Assembly: GCF_964340395.1 (NCBI RefSeq)
Contig: NC_135560.1
Coordinates: 372,001 to 436,000 of the forward strand
Direction of reading: 5' to 3'
Source of the DNA: Glandiceps talaboti
Lineage: Eukaryota > Hemichordata > Enteropneusta > Spengelidae
Length of the DNA stretch: 64,000 bases
The notes beneath the pieces were generated by a model. That model ran no database searches. It was not told where the DNA came from and was given only the letters and a program-made list of their open reading frames with translations. Positions 54,966 through 64,000 of the stretch are shown piece by piece (the first letter of the stretch is position 1; every line of letters begins with the position of its first letter). A program made the translations under genes and the position numbers.

Positions 54966-55913
54966 TCATGGTGACTCCCACATTAACCGTTCTCTCCGCT
55001 TTGCTTGGCTAGCCCGCTGGGCCAGGGAAGTCAAATTACCAGCAAACAGTGAGGAAGTGGAAAACGAGGAGCCTCTTGCTTCCTGTTTCAGTTCCTGTGT
55101 TAACGAGATAGACTCTCGTTTCAGGAAGGCATCCCTCTCCATCCAAATAAGTGCTGCCCGTCCTCTCGCTGAAGATTCGGAGACATGGTAGAGGCCTTTC
55201 ATTGCAATGCGCAATAGCCTGAGAACCTTAGGCATCTCCGGGGTTTCTTGCTGTAGTTCAGACGTTGCTACGGCTAGTAACCAATCCATGACAGAACATG
55301 CACGAATACTTTTTGCGTGCATCTCCCCTAACTGCTTTAACTGAGTGCCGGGGATAGACACGGAGTTGAAAGTTTTGGCTTTGGCGTCCACAGCCTCGGC
55401 ATCAGTGTCTAGGCTGGGGTAACCAATCCATGGGTCGGTTGTGTGAGTCTTGTATGCACGAGACCGACTTTTTAACCATGGAAAATGACCAGGTTTTAAC
55501 GCAGCAGCTTTAATGCCCTCGCCTAAAACCTCTGACGTTATTTTATTCAGTTGACCTGAGTACATGGAAGAAAGTGGAAGAGTAGATGGTTCCTTGACCA
55601 GTTGAGATTTTTCCATTTCTTCAAAAGCCGACTTCATAGTGGGAGCTGGTGGAGGCTTAGGACAACGGTCTGGATACCGATTGTAAACCCATTGAATGCA
55701 CTCATGGAAGGAGAACTCCTCTTCATGAGTAGGGGAAGTTGAACGCAAAGTCCCCACTACACTGGGGGTATCTGGTTCATTTCCCCCAAAGGAGGCATCA
55801 CTGGGAGCCTTTAATGACATTTCGTCTATGTCTCTCCTGGCTCGACACTTAGATCGAACTGGAGAGACCTCCTGCCGACTAGGTACACGCCTGTACACGC
55901 TCGTCAAGTACAC
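54966..55913 (-). pseudogene. DIRS Gag-like protein, main part
   Basis: A 315-codon frame: HEEEFSFHECIQWVYNRYPD, LGEGIKAAALKPGHFPWLKS, DPWIGYPSLDTDAEAVDAKA, SIRACSVMDWLLAVATSELQ, then a helical RGRAALIWMERDAFLKRESI stretch. Position and character fit the capsid-like ORF1 of DIRS elements (central helices, no CCHC knuckle). It ends at 54966. The following minus-strand text (GNRSKSGQSSRGRPRGKLRS) is an Arg/Gly-rich tail in another frame. I infer a Gag role from position. Confidence 0.65.
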
Positions 55914-56383
55914 TCAACCTTTCCCCCAGGGGAGAGGAAGAAGTGACAGTTACTCGAGGAACATTACTAGGGGGTGATAGCTGTATAGTGTCTACGGTCG
56001 TCGAGCCCTCTCCGAGAGAGGACCACATACCACTAGCACAACTACCCAGTTCGTCCTGAAAAGGACGGTTTAAAACAACAAAACTAAAAGAAGAAAGCTT
56101 ACCTGACTTCGGTTCTGCTGTGACGGAAGAACTTACCGTTAAAGTCGAAGCCTGTACACTCGCAGGAGTAGTGACAGAAGCCTGGGTGGCACTCACACTC
56201 GGCTTAGATGACCGTAGTTTGTCTGACCTAGTTTACACCAATTTTCATCAGACCAACTAGAACAAACTTCACAGGGTTTGGACTGCGAACACGTCCGACA
56301 AGACAGACAAACAGAATGACAATCCTGCTTAGGCATGTCATGACCACACACACCCTTCTTCTTAGGTTTAGTCATGACGAAAA
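55879..56383 (-). pseudogene. DIRS Gag-like protein, N-terminal part with Cys-rich motif
   Basis: The first frame (from ATG near 56375) reads MTKPKKKGVCGHDMPKQDCH then SVCLSCRTCSQSKPCEVC, a dense Cys/His cluster that probably binds zinc. It goes out of frame near 56200 and continues as KPSVSATQASVTTPASVQ.. and PLGERLSVLDERVQACT in the second frame, ending where the main Gag frame begins. The C-x2-H, C-x3-C-x2-C-x2-C and C-x2-C spacing does not match a standard retroviral knuckle. Confidence 0.6.
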
Positions 56384-56639
56384 GAATGACTGAAAAAACA
56401 ACAACACGGTAAGGCAATGACGTCCGTATATAAGGAACGTCTGCACGGAGAAAAAAACCACAACAAATCTCTATCGCAAAAAGAGAGAGACAATAAATCG
56501 ACACTTAGCTGTAATCCTAGGATCTTTAGGGTAACCAAAGAGCCAACCAAGTGGAAAAACCAGTGTGTATAATGGAATTGGAGGGAAGGTACTTGAAGAC
56601 AAAAACAATATCTGTCTACACACTCGTACGCCATGCGAT

Positions 56640-56798
56640 AAAAGTACGCATGTGCGAACTGCCACTTAGGTGGGAGACTAAGCTAACCAAATATTGAGCC
56701 AGGTATGGTGGAGGGGGCGGGGCCAAAAATTTCTTGGCATGGATTGGAGGAATTAATGCGGGTTACCCATCAGTATTTTGCCAACAGGTAAGTATCAT
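56640..56798. repeat. DIRS right inverted terminal repeat
   Basis: Mirror of 52374-52535. Confidence 0.95.
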
Positions 56799-56809
56799 AG
56801 TCGAACAGA

Positions 56810-57421
56810 AAGATTTTGTGCTTGGATGGTTTCTGACTGATTTTCAGTTTTACCAGTCATATCTGAAGTGAGTATACTACACAAAAGTTCCAGTAATGTT
56901 TTGATAACCAGATTTAAACTGCATGCCTTCAGTAAGTCTTGAAATTTCATGATTTATGCAAGAAATTTAGCTCTATATTTGTGATTTTTCAAGCCCCAAT
57001 GAAAGTAATTAGTCAAAAATGTTGTACAAATGCCCGCCTCCTATTCTCAGCACAGGAAAGCTTGCCTCGACTTCACTCGGTTTTCGTAATCCCCTACATA
57101 CCCGGGATATGCACCCCAATTTTTCCACGGCAAATGATAAACGAAATTCAAACCCACATAACATTGCTAAAATTACGAATGAGAAAGTGTACATACTTCA
57201 TGGTAAGCATCGTAACAGGTTTCAGAGTAAATTTGAACATTAAAACCAATGATCGAACACAACATTGCCACTTTATCAAAAGGTATACGAGTCTGTCCTA
57301 CTTTTTTTGACTATGTCTCCAAAACGGCTGGCTCAATTCAAATGAAATGTATTGCATGTGTTCTGTAGGGTAGTGACAAGAACTGATTAGGTTTTGGTAA
57401 CCATCCCATGAATATTTACAA
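56810..57421. other. Intergenic or intron sequence, nothing recognised
   Basis: Overlapping short frames on both strands (57009-57310) without recognisable motifs. Confidence 0.4.
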
Positions 57422-58691
57422 GTCATTGAGAATGACATAGCCCCGCTATGATTGGGTTTTAAGGAACTGGCAGTTTATGTTGTCATTTTCTTGATATCAC
57501 TACTCTGATCACACAACAACACTTGTGAACCTAAATCAAACAGACTTAGACATGTTGTGTCTGCTCAATGGATATAGAACATGCCTACTCATGTTGTGTC
57601 TCCTCGTTGGACATGGGACATGCCTACTCTTCAAGATGACGTGATGGAATAAACCATTCAACAATAAAGGATGGGTCGGGTACAAGGGGGGGGACCTGTT
57701 TAAGCATGTCTGAGTTATGGCTTTGGACATGAAAACTGCGCCAACAAAATCACTGTGAGGCAGCTATATTGGATTGTATCACGACGAAAATGGATATGCA
57801 CATGTATGTCATAGAACATACACTGTCCTAATACCATCTTTGAATGAGATGTGTTCAAGCATGTCTGAGTTATGGCTTTGGACATGGAAAATTCGCAAAC
57901 AAAATGGCTGCCAGGCAGCCATATTGGACCGTATCATGACAACAATGAATATGCACATGTATGTCATAGAACACTTTCCTCATACCAACTTTGAATGAGA
58001 TCTGTTCAAGCATGGCTGAGTTATGGCTTTGGACATGGAAAAAATCGCAAGGCTGCCAGATATTGGATCATATTACGACGAATATGGATATGCACAAGTA
58101 TGTCATAGAACACTGTCCTAATACCAACTTTGAATGATATCTGTTCAAGCATGTCTGAGTTATGGCTTTGGACATGGAAAATTCGCAAACAAAATGGATG
58201 CTAGGCGGCCATATTGGATCGTATCATGACAACAATGAATATGCACATGTATGTCATAGAACACTGTCCTAATACCAACTTTGAATGAGATCTGTTCAAG
58301 CATGTCTGAGTTATGACTTTGGACATGGAAAATTCACAAACAAAATAGCTGCCAGGCAGCCATATTGGATCGTATCACGACGAAAATGGATATGCACATG
58401 TATGTTATAGAACATTGTGCTAATGCCAACTTTGAATGAGATCTTTTCAAGCATGTCTGAGTCATGGCTTTAGACAGGGAAAATTTGCAAACAAAATGGC
58501 TGCTGGGCGGCCATATTGGATTGTATCATGAAACAAATTGACGTGCATATGTATGCCATTGTATGTTGCCCCTGTACCACGTTTGAAAAAAATTGGTCCA
58601 GGCAACTCCAAGAAACGGCTCTGGATGGACTGATGGACAGACGTAACCCAATCCATAAGTCTCTATCCCGGACCCTCATCTGGCGGGGACT
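57422..58691 (-). mobile_element. S-family element, reverse, longest copy
   Basis: Left GTCATTGAGAATGACATAGC (complement of the S right end), right GGCGGGGACT (complement of the S left end), flanked by TACAA (57417-57421) and AACAA (58692-58696). Inside are six or seven tandem-like ~170-bp modules, each with GTTCAAGCATGTCTGAGTTA and GCCATATTGGAT.GTATCA.GAC. Other copies have two or three. The (GTCC)n tract is reduced here. Confidence 0.88.
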
Positions 58692-59274
58692 AACAAGCAC
58701 TTTATATAGTTAATGGTTTTTGGTAATTACTCTATATCTCAAGAATGCACGCTTCAAATTCAATATAATTTGATACATACATTTGGGATACCAAAGCGCA
58801 CTTGTCCTGAAAATATCATTGATGTAGCTTTTAGTTTTAATAAGTTATTGGCATATTTTGGTACACCCCTAAAAAGGAAAAAATAGTTTCTCGTCAGGAA
58901 ATGTTGTCTAAAGTGGTGTGACAATGCAATTATTTTTTTTACTTTCTCAACAAATGTTGATCAATCTACTTATCATTGCAGTTACTGTTCTTTTTATTTA
59001 GTACTTTACAGCAAGTGTGTATGTGGGGGCATATGTCATAGGCTAGTTCATTATTAATTTTGCAGTTTATACCCACATATTGGGTACCTGTTACTGTCCT
59101 TGTGTGAATGTAGAATGAAGTAGTCAGACTGGCAAGTATGTCTAGAAAAAACTTGAACTTTAATGTCCTAGTAACAAACCAACTTGTTAAATCAATAACG
59201 AAATACATACACAAACTTTGGCTATCTTGAGGGCTACTCAGCACCACTTACAGCTGGGAAGATCACCAGCAGGT
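58692..59274. other. Intergenic or intron sequence, nothing recognised
   Basis: No repeat or exon recognised. Confidence 0.45.
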
Positions 59275-59635
59275 GTAAGGAGTATAGGCTACCTGGGGAG
59301 GTCCCAGCAGATAGGTCCTATGTGTGCTCCTGAATGTAAAACATATTAACCGAAAAGATCACCCAGGGAGGACCCGGCAGGTGTCGTAACCATAGCTACC
59401 TGGGGAGGACCCGGCAGACATAGCTAGGTGGTGAATTGTACAGGGGTAATTTGCAGTAAGTCGAGAAGAGCACCTGGGGAGGACCCGGCAGGCGTCTGTA
59501 TACTAGCTACCTGGGGAGGACCCGGCAGACATAGCTAGGTTGAATTTGTACTGGGGAGAATTTACAATACGCCAAGAAGAGCACCCGGGGAGGACCCGGC
59601 AGACATAGCTAGGTGAATGAATTTGTATTCGAAAT
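59275..59635. repeat. Six copies of CCTGGGGAGGACCCGGCAG at the retrotransposon 3' end
   Basis: Cores near 59296, 59364, 59400, 59474, 59513 and 59584. Several are followed by ACATAGCTAGGT and preceded by AAGAGCACC, forming an irregular compound repeat of ~110-bp blocks. It sits just after the recombinase ORF in the element's own sense, where tyrosine-recombinase retrotransposons carry their terminal repeats. Confidence 0.75.
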
Positions 59636-59818
59636 GAGCTGATTGATTAGTTTTCAGCTGACTGTAAACTGTATTTGGGTAATTGAACAAGGGGAAAAGG
59701 CCCAAAAGTAGTGGAATGGATGCTGAGCAGTGAATGTAACGAATGCCCCCAAGACAGTTAAAGTTAGTGGAGACCGAATGAAAGTAGAGTATAAGCCTCC
59801 AGATGCATATAGAATACT

Positions 59819-60604
59819 CTATGTGTGTGTCATGCTGACTTGTGCTTGCTGAATGTCTTTCTTAGGAATCCGTATATATCGAGTATAGCAGTTTGATGAC
59901 CACCTGCCAAGATTCTGTATCATGTGATCTTCGATTCCGATTGCCGCAGCTGATGTAGCTGCCCAAATACGAAATGAGTGTCCACAGAATTTGGACACAT
60001 CCAGTCCAATTGTACTTAGTATGTGGCGTAAGTAGCCAATGAATTGTCCTCGAGTGAGAATTCCCTTATCTTGATCAAAGAATAGAGGTGATAAGTTCGT
60101 TGCACCTTGACGGTGGCGAAGAAGTAGTAACTGTTTCATATAGCCCAGTGTGTTTAGCGCTGGAATGTTGAAAATATGGATCGGTGTCCCATTGCCAAAT
60201 GGGTCAGTTTTTGACCTCCGCAATATGACTGTATAATGGGAATTATCCTGCGACCACCCAATGTCACACAGTCGTATTACAGATGATGTATCTACCGTGT
60301 TCCTGACTGTAAATTCTCCACAGCGTAGGAAACCGAAGAAGGCCATCTGGCATGCACATAGCAGAAGCAGATCGACGTTGAAAGAGAAGAATTTGTACTG
60401 TAGCGCAGAAGTGATACTACATAAGATATTGTATGTGATTGGAAAACGTTTTTCAGTGTTTGTTCCTGTAATTGCTTGACTTCGTTTTACCCCCTTCAAT
60501 ATGTACTCCAACCTCTCTGAATTGGCAAAGGGGTTAGTATTTCCTTCCCGTAAGTAATGGAAACGTATCCCTGCTAGGTACAGCTTAATAGTATTGTATT
60601 TCAA
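59819..60604 (-). CDS. Tyrosine recombinase (retrotransposon-encoded, C-terminal catalytic domain)
   Basis: A 261-residue open frame. Such enzymes insert circular element DNA by breaking and rejoining strands through a 3'-phosphotyrosine. Catalytic residues in order: Arg in FFGFLRCGEF (~95), Lys in RRSKTDPFG (~131), H-x-x-R in CGHSFRIWAAT (~207-210), the Trp in NLGRWSS (~231) and nucleophile Tyr in CYTRYIRIPK (~235-239). All the expected residues are present. The N-terminal helices are shortened: the frame begins with MKYNTIKLYLAGIRFHYLRE, and upstream in-frame text (KFCHQYLDL) is joined directly to RT remnants. Confidence 0.9.
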   Translation of the reverse strand: MKYNTIKLYLAGIRFHYLREGNTNPFANSERLEYILKGVKRSQAITGTNTEKRFPITYNILCSITSALQYKFFSFNVDLLLLCACQMAFFGFLRCGEFTVRNTVDTSSVIRLCDIGWSQDNSHYTVILRRSKTDPFGNGTPIHIFNIPALNTLGYMKQLLLLRHRQGATNLSPLFFDQDKGILTRGQFIGYLRHILSTIGLDVSKFCGHSFRIWAATSAAAIGIEDHMIQNLGRWSSNCYTRYIRIPKKDIQQAQVSMTHT

Positions 60605-60637
60605 GTCGAGATATTGATGACAGAATTTTCGTTTTGT

Positions 60638-61243
60638 TCATGATTTCCTGTTGAGAAATGATCTGAGAATTTCACAGATTTGATTCACTTTTTCTTTCGG
60701 CAGTCTGGCTTCCATTTTGTCAGAATCTAGAATAATTCCCTGGTATTCAAGGCATGTAGAAGGGCCTACTGTTTTGTGTGGCGCCATAGGGATGCGGAGA
60801 GTATTGAACATTAATGACAGCAGCGCCATAGTTTTGTCTTTGTCAGAGTGTGGTGGGTCAATTGTCAGGAAGTCATCTAGTAAATGAAGAATGTCACGTA
60901 TTTCGTATACATTTGAAGCAATCCAACATAGAGCTGTAGCAAGGGTATCAAAAATCTTTGGGCTAGACCGGCTACCAAAGACTAGTCTTGTGAAGAAATG
61001 GTATTTGTTGTGCCACTTTATACCATGATAAGGCCACATTTTTGGGTGTAAAGGCAGTAATTTGAAAGCATCTGAAATATCTACCTTGCATAGCCAGCTG
61101 CCCCGTCCTAATTTCTTGATATTTTTGATTGCAGTATCTATGGTGACGTAATGTAGAGAATATTGGTCTTTGTTTATCAGCTCATTTAACGAAGAGTGTG
61201 TTTCGTTGCCATGGGGTGCCGATAGATCAACGATTAGACTTTT
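60638..61243 (-). pseudogene. Reverse transcriptase of the same element
   Basis: The frame reads KKKSLIVDLSAPHGNETHSS, GRGSWLCKVDISDAFKLLPL (first catalytic Asp in DISDAF), RLVFGSRSSPKIFDTLATAL, DILHLLDDFLTI (the LDD box), then LEYQGIILDSDKMEARLP and EILRSFLNRKS. The open part starts at 61039 if an ATG is required, but the frame runs back to about 61243, where a one-base loss in an A-run disconnects it from the upstream half. RNase H and the recombinase N-terminus, expected between SFLNRKS and the recombinase, are missing. Confidence 0.85.
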
Positions 61244-61651
61244 CTTTTTGAATATTTACCTTCAGCTATGCCGATTGGATTAATGCGATACACTGCAAAT
61301 GGTATAGTGTCATATGGGCCTGATAGAAAACCTTTATTGATTTCTTTGTATTTGTTGGAGGCGAGCGGAATTGAGATTCTTACATTCATAAGATGTGTCT
61401 GGGAGTGGGTGTATTCCAGTGTGAAAACCGTGTCTTAGTCCATCAATGAGGTAGTTAACAAAAACTTTGTCTGGATGATCAGCTAGATTGGTTGATAGTC
61501 TCTCGATGTTAATAGGAGTTGTTACTGCCAGGGGGTTAATGACTGTGTTCATTGTGATGTCTTCCCCCTGGCGGTCCATTGTACAACCGACATTTGTAAT
61601 ATTGCTGAAATTTGTAATAAATTGCCGATATTTGTAATAAACTGACGACAT
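61244..61651 (-). pseudogene. Region upstream of RT, same element
   Basis: MDRQGEDITMNTVINPLAVT then TPINIERLSTNLADHPDKVF, VNYLIDGLRHGFHTGIHPLP, and after a frameshift near 61370 KGFLSGPYDTIPFAVYRINP and IGIAEGK. The segment NPLA..I...RL...L..HPD..FV.YL..G...GF..G is the conserved stretch just before the reverse transcriptase in this type of element. Two frameshifts (about 61370 and 61245) make it non-functional. Confidence 0.75.
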
Positions 61652-61760
61652 TTGTAATAAATTCTGTGAACGACAATTGTAATAAAAATTGCCGATATTT
61701 GTAATAAATTCAGAAAAAAATGTGTAATAAACCTGCCGAAATTTGTAATAAAAAAAGGTT
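61585..61760. repeat. Irregular TTTGTAATAAA repeat
   Basis: Seven or eight TTGTAATAAA words spaced 20-32 bp, often preceded by GCCGATA or GACGACA, at the 5' side of the retrotransposon. Confidence 0.85.
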
Positions 61761-61894
61761 AAGGGGGTTCCTCTCTGACTTTCAAAGAAATGGAGTTACT
61801 CATTCTAAACTTAGAAAGGATTTAAAATATCGTCATTACAGGCTTCCTAGAATTAATTTACAACAATTATGTCAGCCACTTGGATCTTTGAGTC

Positions 61895-61930
61895 TTTGTC
61901 AATCAATCAATCAATCAATCAATCAGTCAG
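61895..61930. repeat. (AATC)n microsatellite
   Basis: TCAATCAATCAATCAATCAA followed by (GTCA) units. Confidence 0.9.
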
Positions 61931-62841
61931 TCAATAATAAGTCTACTTATCTACCTAGCTACTTACTTACCTACTAGTACCTAAATTATATATGGGCCGC
62001 CGCAAGCGAAAAGGGACCTTATGGACAAAATTTTCGATTTTCAGTTTTCATTATTTTGTGAAAGCTCGTATGACGTGCTTCGATTTGATATATGACACGT
62101 ACTACAATGCTACCCCTATCTCTGTGTATAAGGTCATGAACTTTGGGTAATGACCCTTGACCTCACATCTATTTCCTTTCAAGCATGTATAGGCATTATG
62201 TATAGGTGAACATCTCAACATGCTGTACTTATCCCGTTGTTCTTATAGGTATTTGACCTTATTTATGCATATATAAACATGTATATTTCATCTTTGAAGA
62301 GAACTGAAAATTTTTGCGATGGGACTGTTCCATTTTCATGAAATAGGGGGGGTGGGTCTGTAACGGCTGTCTGTCCTCTTTTCTTGAATATCAGGGCTTC
62401 ATGACCCCCTGCACGGGCAGAGTAATTGTTATATTGACAATTTGACAATGTTTTAGTTCCCTTTTAGCCCTGGTAAATATCCCCATAAGAAATATATATA
62501 TATATATCATTAGTGATAAGTCAGTGTGAGAAAGTTAACATTCACAGCCTGAAGGTGTAGACTGTCAAACATGGATGAAAGTGAATGACAAGAAAACAAA
62601 TACAAAACCAACAACAACAACAACAACAACAACAATATAGGTTTAAAATACTCTGGACATTTATTGCATATTTACACAAATACATTGTTTAATCTATTCT
62701 TTTCACACAACCATTTACTACAATGTCTATGTAGCACTCTATTGGGAATTTGTAATAGAGTTGTTTCATTGTAGTAGGGTAGAGTTATTCTTCTCTTGAA
62801 CTTAACTACCAAGGAGAACAATTCCCTATTCATAAAATATT
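61931..62841. other. Intergenic sequence, nothing coding
   Basis: Simple repeats only: (AT)n near 62493-62508 and (AAC)n near 62605-62634. GGGCCGCCGCAAGCGAAAAG near 61994 looks like the end of a dispersed repeat. Confidence 0.45.
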
Positions 62842-64000
62842 CTATTCATACAATGGACAGAACTCTTCTCTAAATGGCTCTCTGACATAGGGTAATATCT
62901 GTTGATGTAACTCCCTGTGTCGTTGTCGGCTAAGACCCCCGGCAGATAACAAATTTGGCCTGATGTTTACTGGAGGAGGCCATGAAACACCACGCCTTAA
63001 CAAACACACCCTGTCCTCAGTTGTATCAGTAACATGAAATTTACAATAAACTACTCCAGGATCAGTTGATGTAAAACGAAAATGATGATACTTACTAATA
63101 CCTCTCAATGGCTTCAAATAATTCAATAAAAACTTATCCCATTCATACCAATTAAAAGTGGGAACACCAGATGGACTCTTATAAGTTACAACCTCATTAA
63201 TTCTGGCACTTTTATCTACAACTTCAGCAAGCTGATACACAGTATCAACATCAGACCTACGATATAGCTGTCTGATCTTACCAAAACAAGCGTCACATAT
63301 GCACTTTGTGTGACCCACTTGCATAAAATGATAATCTATTTCCTTATTTAAACCTGTACTGCACCTGTAACAAAAATAATGAATTAAAGTTTTGTTCTTA
63401 TTTTGTCCAGCACAATTGTCAGCATGGAAGGAACTTTTCTCCTCACCAAAACTAGAATGATGCAAGTAGTGATCTAGGATGCTCACAACATTGTTAGGAC
63501 CATGACACTTTTTACCATCGGGTTCAATTGTTTCAGTCTCGTCAAATAAATAATTAACTTGTTTCTTAACACCTTCACAACAAATACCAAAACAATTTAC
63601 ACGTAAAGGGTTCAAAAAATATAAAGGTCCAACTTGTCTTGATTGATGTGGTAACATAAATGATTGAGCAAAATCAAATGTATAATGGACATGACTTAAA
63701 TTTGTAGAGCACGGAGAAACATTTCCTTCAGTGAAGTCAACATCACAACTATCCATTTCAACCTTAGCGTCTTTAATACATGTATTGAGAAATTCTCTTT
63801 CCTGTTGTGCTTTAATTACATGGGAATGATACTGTTCTGTATATGTGAGTTTGTCTTGTTCACTGAAAGAAAACTGTATTTTCTTTCTGAAGTCCTCACA
63901 TTTATAACAGACATCAGTCTGAGGGGTCATACATTGTATATGAGGAAGGCAACTATTCCAGACACTTCTGAATGTACTCTCACCTACTGCAGTTAGATTT
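62842..64000 (-). CDS. DUF7869-like protein, probable transposon-encoded (5' part beyond window)
   Basis: The minus-strand frame is open from the window edge to TAG at 62842. In-frame text upstream of the first ATG (63930) reads ..AVGESTFRSVWNSCLPHIQC, so that ATG is internal. Then TPQTDVCYKCEDFRKKIQ (zinc-binding Cys pair), a coiled-coil-like segment, HVHYTFDFAQSFMLPHQS, SSFHADNCAGQNKNKTLIHY, DYHFMQVGHTKCICDACFG, FNWYEWDKFLLNYLKPL and a C-terminal PYVREPFREEFCPLY. The FDFAQ, ADNCAGQNKN and GHT...D motifs, each with an Asp at a strand end, are the signature of the DUF7869 group. I read them as an RNase H-like (DDE-type) fold, hence probably a transposase or derivative. No terminal repeats are visible at the 3' side. 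Confidence 0.7.
   Translation of the reverse strand, partial: NLTAVGESTFRSVWNSCLPHIQCMTPQTDVCYKCEDFRKKIQFSFSEQDKLTYTEQYHSHVIKAQQEREFLNTCIKDAKVEMDSCDVDFTEGNVSPCSTNLSHVHYTFDFAQSFMLPHQSRQVGPLYFLNPLRVNCFGICCEGVKKQVNYLFDETETIEPDGKKCHGPNNVVSILDHYLHHSSFGEEKSSFHADNCAGQNKNKTLIHYFCYRCSTGLNKEIDYHFMQVGHTKCICDACFGKIRQLYRRSDVDTVYQLAEVVDKSARINEVVTYKSPSGVPTFNWYEWDKFLLNYLKPLRGISKYHHFRFTSTDPGVVYCKFHVTDTTEDRVCLLRRGVSWPPPVNIRPNLLSAGGLSRQRHRELHQQILPYVREPFREEFCPLYE

Larger units (their letters stand above)
52337..56809 (-). mobile_element. DIRS-type tyrosine-recombinase retrotransposon (defective)
   Basis: Inverted terminal repeats of ~160 bp: 52374-52535 and 56640-56798 (ATGATACTTACCTGTTGGCA inward). The left end has a ~37-bp extension (GAATTGAAGTTTCTACCG.., from 52337) and the right end a short one (..TCGAACAGAA). 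Near the left end, 52601-52697 is an internal complementary region: its first half is the exact complement of the left extension and end, and its second half matches the complement of the right end, as in a circle junction. Gene order on the minus strand is Gag, RT, RNase H, tyrosine recombinase. No target duplication, as expected. Confidence 0.92.
59275..61760 (-). mobile_element. Second tyrosine-recombinase retrotransposon (RNase H-less remnant)
   Basis: The minus-strand order is leader repeats (61590-61760), a region upstream of RT, RT, tyrosine recombinase, GC-rich repeats. The RT motifs and recombinase differ from the DIRS element at 52.3 kb, so this is a separate lineage (Ngaro/PAT-like or another DIRS branch). 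No inverted repeats were found at its ends; boundaries are approximate. Confidence 0.75.

Noticed and set aside
56939-57310. 123-codon + strand frame as a gene
   Set aside because: No motif, no splice context, and overlapping frames on both strands of similar length.

Overview
The window is animal nuclear DNA: AT-rich, gene-poor, with long introns bounded by GT/AG, several non-LTR and tyrosine-recombinase retrotransposons, non-autonomous DNA transposons, a tRNA-derived SINE and four large minisatellites. The repeat style (many nested copies of short inverted-repeat elements, Rex1-like LINEs, DIRS elements) suggests a marine invertebrate, perhaps a deuterostome such as a lancelet or acorn worm. 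I cannot fix the species from sequence alone.

Two host genes can be reconstructed, lying tail to tail. (1) On the + strand, seven exons between 1371 and 37358 join with matching phases into the C-terminal ~376 residues of a PNGase F-type peptide-N-glycosidase (N-glycanase N and C domains). Its 5' exons lie before the window. (2) On the - strand, an exon at 49230-49087 (second half of an HRDC domain) and a terminal exon at 43705-43590 (basic, nuclear-localisation-like tail) form the 3' end of a BLM/RecQ helicase gene. The intron between them carries a 57-bp array that copies the exon's own 5' splice site and a ~112-copy 35-bp array.

By region: 1-1350, 46-bp minisatellite ending at the PNGase splice acceptor; 1.4-37.4 kb, PNGase exons separated by repeat-filled introns (Rex1-like LINE broken by a second LINE at 9.2-11.6 kb; element families here called T, C and S; a SINE at 35.1 kb; a CCCH-like retroelement fragment and LINE relic at 17.5-18.5 kb); 38.5-41.9 kb, 66-bp repeat and a 5'-truncated LINE; 41.9-42.4 kb, 45-bp minisatellite running into a YqaJ-nuclease fragment; 43.3-49.2 kb, BLM 3' end and its arrays; 50.5-51.7 kb, a T element; 52.3-56.8 kb, a DIRS-type element with inverted terminal repeats and internal complementary region but decayed ORFs; 57.4-58.7 kb, an S element; 59.3-61.8 kb, a second tyrosine-recombinase retrotransposon with an intact recombinase frame but no RNase H; 62.8-64.0 kb, a large transposase-like protein (DUF7869-like) running off the right edge.

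The two host genes are not obviously linked in function. The most distinctive feature is that several tandem arrays touch exon boundaries, most strikingly at the BLM HRDC exon, where about 16 in-frame copies of the splice donor follow one another at 57-nt spacing.
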